Shown in pieces: positions 60,824-64,000 of a DNA stretch of 64,000 nt. A program made the position numbers and the translations under genes. The notes beneath the pieces were generated by a model. It was not told the DNA's origin, ran no database searches, and saw only the letters and a list, made by a program, of their open reading frames with translations. The DNA comes from Sva-07 sp963698565. GTDB taxonomy: Bacteria > Actinomycetota > Acidimicrobiia > Acidimicrobiales > Ilumatobacteraceae. How positions within the stretch are numbered: the first letter of the stretch is position 1; the number at the start of each line of letters is the position of its first letter. The DNA is taken from NCBI GenBank assembly GCA_963698565.1, contig CAVORH010000020.1:238317-302316 (forward strand). Direction: 5' to 3'.

Positions 60824-62092
60824 ATGGCTGGTACCGATCTCATCGCCGAACTCGAGGCCCGAGGCCTCCTCCACGACTCGACCGATCGTGACGCGCTGCG
60901 GGCGTCGGTCGCCGACGGCCAGGTGGCGATCTACTACGGCTGCGACCCCACCGCCGACAGCCTGCACGTGGGCAACCTGATCGGGCTGATCATGTTGCGG
61001 CGCTTCCAGGACGCCGGCCACCGCCCGATCGCCCTGGCAGGCGGGGCGACGGGCATGGTCGGTGATCCGAGCGGGCGTTCCGACGAGCGCAACCTGCTCG
61101 ACGACGACACCTTGAACCACAACGTCGCAGCGATCAAGGAGCAGCTCGGCCGGATCGTCGACATCGAACCGGGACGCGGCGAACTGGTCGACAACCGTGA
61201 CTGGACGCAGCCGATCACGATCCTCGAGTTCCTCCGCGACGTCGGCAAGCACGTCACGGTCAACCAGATGCTGGCCCGAGAGAGCATCAAGCTGCGCGTC
61301 AACTCCGAACACGGCATCTCGTTCACCGAGTTCAGCTACATGCTGCTGCAGGCCAACGACTACCTGTGGCTGCACGACAACCTCGGCTGCACCATCCAGA
61401 TCGGGGGGTCGGACCAGTGGGGGAACATCATCGCCGGCGTCGACCTGATCCGACGCAAGCGCGGTGTGCACGTCCATGCGTTCTCGTGGCCGTTGCAGCT
61501 CGCCTCCGATGGATCGAAGCTCGGCAAGACCACCGGCGCGCGCGTGTGGCTCGACGCCGCCAAGACCAGCCCGTACCAGTTCCGCCAACACTGGATGCAG
61601 ACGGCCGACGACCTCGTGGAGTCGCAGCTGCTGACGTTCTCCCTGCAGCCGATCGAGCAGATCCGGGCGGTCGTGGCCGAACACGCGGAGGCCCCGCACC
61701 TGCGGTTCGGCCAACGGGCGCTCGCCGACGAGATGACTGCGCTCGTGCACGGTCCGTCGGCTGCCGTCGCGGCTGCCGAGGCGGCCGAGTTGCTGTTCAG
61801 CGGTGATCCGTCCACGGCCTCCGAGGAGGCGTTCGTCACGCTCGCTGCGGAGATCCCCACGTCGACGATGTCGGCGGCTGAGCTCGACGATCCGGTGAGC
61901 GTGTTCGTCGCGGCGGGTCTGGCGTCGTCGAATGGTGATGCGAGGCGATCTTTCGCGCAGCGTTCGTTCTACGCCAACGGCGAGCAACTCGACGAGAACT
62001 CCCTGCTCAGCGGCCAGAAACTGGTGCACGGGAAGTACCTGCTGCTGCGCAAGGGGAAGAAGTCGCACCACCTCGTCGAAATTTCTTCGTGA
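60824..62092 (+). CDS. tyrS: Tyrosine--tRNA ligase
   Basis: Charges tRNA-Tyr. The 422-residue class I synthetase has YYGCDPTADSLHVGNLIGLI (HIGH-type HVGN), GGATGMVGDPSGRSDERNLL, QIGGSDQWGNIIAG, and a KMSKS variant in SDGSKLGKTTG. A C-terminal S4 RNA-binding domain ends the protein (GLASSNGDARRSFAQRSFYANGEQLDE). It starts three bases after the presumed transcription start. It lies directly upstream of the rRNA promoter. Confidence 0.97.
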   Translation: MAGTDLIAELEARGLLHDSTDRDALRASVADGQVAIYYGCDPTADSLHVGNLIGLIMLRRFQDAGHRPIALAGGATGMVGDPSGRSDERNLLDDDTLNHNVAAIKEQLGRIVDIEPGRGELVDNRDWTQPITILEFLRDVGKHVTVNQMLARESIKLRVNSEHGISFTEFSYMLLQANDYLWLHDNLGCTIQIGGSDQWGNIIAGVDLIRRKRGVHVHAFSWPLQLASDGSKLGKTTGARVWLDAAKTSPYQFRQHWMQTADDLVESQLLTFSLQPIEQIRAVVAEHAEAPHLRFGQRALADEMTALVHGPSAAVAAAEAAELLFSGDPSTASEEAFVTLAAEIPTSTMSAAELDDPVSVFVAAGLASSNGDARRSFAQRSFYANGEQLDENSLLSGQKLVHGKYLLLRKGKKSHHLVEISS

Positions 62093-62098
62093 GGCGTG

Positions 62099-62126
62099 TT
62101 GCAATGCCTACCGAAACTGCTATCTT
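62099..62126 (+). promoter_or_regulatory. rRNA operon promoter (TTGCAA, 16-bp spacer, TATCTT)
   Basis: TTGCAA at 62099-62104 and TATCTT at 62121-62126 begin seven bases after the tyrS stop. They are the best sigma-70-type pair in the 416-base gap before 16S. A further weak TACCCT at 62337-62342 may be a second promoter. Confidence 0.6.
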
Positions 62127-62508
62127 CTAACTCCGCCTCACGGAGCGCTCACAGCCTCCGGAAAGGCCACTCGGCACCAACGCCGAACGATGAAGACCCG
62201 CAAGGATCTCCACCGTTGCTGGTGCGTGCCTGAGCTTCGGCTCCTTGAAAACGGAAGAGAAGACAGAACGCCAGTGCGGGCAGTACGCGCCCACCCTCGG
62301 GTGGTCACGGAACTGTCTGTCAATTTCGCTGTCGTCTACCCTGACGGCAGCAACACGGTTAACTGGTCGGCTCGAGCTTTGTACCTCGGGTCGATCGAAC
62401 AGCAAGGACGCATCGTCCACACGAGTCCTTCCCGACTCGGATGGTGCGCTCGCTGACTATCGTCGCCGGCTCGAACACCCACTTCGGTGGAGGGGAGAGT
62501 TGGCCACG
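62127..62508 (+). other. rRNA leader with boxA-like element
   Basis: No gene is seen here. GCTCCTTGAAAAC (62240-62252) resembles the boxA antitermination element read by NusB, whose gene is at 8595. CCACCC and GGGTGG (62291-62304) form a tight hairpin, and CCAC-TTCG-GTGG (62479-62490) is a UUCG-capped stem just before the 16S end. Leader bases near 62500 may pair with sequence after 16S for processing; that partner is outside the window. Confidence 0.55.

Positions 62509-64000
<1,492 letters not shown>

Overview
The window reads as chromosomal DNA of a high-GC actinobacterium, most likely class Acidimicrobiia near Ilumatobacter. That placement rests on the 16S rRNA gene at the right end, the actinobacterial-type integration host factor, and a gene order much like the housekeeping backbone known from mycobacteria. 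No plasmid, phage, CRISPR or IS element was found; the only mobile-like item is a broken DUF222/HNH gene. Genes are packed tightly, with many start codons overlapping the previous stop by four bases.

Layout. 1-9 kb: end of alaS, ruvX, mltG, the aromatic genes aroE-aroC-aroK-aroB, a Xaa-Pro peptidase, efp and nusB. 9-12.3 kb: a DUF2079 membrane protein and a convergent D-aminoacylase, separated by a two-way terminator. 12.4-20.6 kb: pyrimidine operon pyrR-pyrB-pyrC-carA-carB-pyrD. 20.6-26 kb: mihF, gmk (frame broken), rpoZ, coaBC, metK, priA. 26-30 kb: accessory genes (cupin, TPR regulator, PLP dehydratase, methyltransferase). 30-34.7 kb: def, fmt, rsmB, a MoaB/Mog protein, hisG, a broken cold-shock-like gene and an alkyltransferase-like gene. 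35-37.3 kb: infC-rpmI-rplT and a frameshifted rRNA methyltransferase. 37-43.8 kb: accessory genes, mostly on the minus strand (GNAT, uppP, the HNH remnant, a three-gene oxidoreductase/amidohydrolase operon, DUF4389). 44-47.4 kb: pheST. 47.4-52.7 kb: accessory island. 52.8-58.7 kb: argC-argB-argD-argF-argR-argH, lacking argJ and argG. 58.7-62.1 kb: alkyladenine glycosylase, two DUF genes, tyrS. 62.1-64 kb: rRNA promoter, leader and a 16S gene cut by the window edge.

Regulation is unusually readable. The pyrR leader matches the PyrR-binding RNA consensus. carA and argC each have two ArgR-type boxes placed 20 bp apart over the promoter, and argR itself lies in the arg operon; this links carbamoyl phosphate supply to both pathways. 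Many genes show a TANNNT -10 hexamer 6-8 bases before the start codon, the layout expected of leaderless transcripts. At three divergent loci the two -10 hexamers overlap on opposite strands. A perfect CRP-type palindrome precedes a small DUF3303-like gene.

Four genes (gmk, a cold-shock-like gene, a TrmH-family methyltransferase and the HNH gene) need a frame change of the same sense. gmk is normally essential, so sequence or assembly error must be considered for that gene and perhaps for all four.
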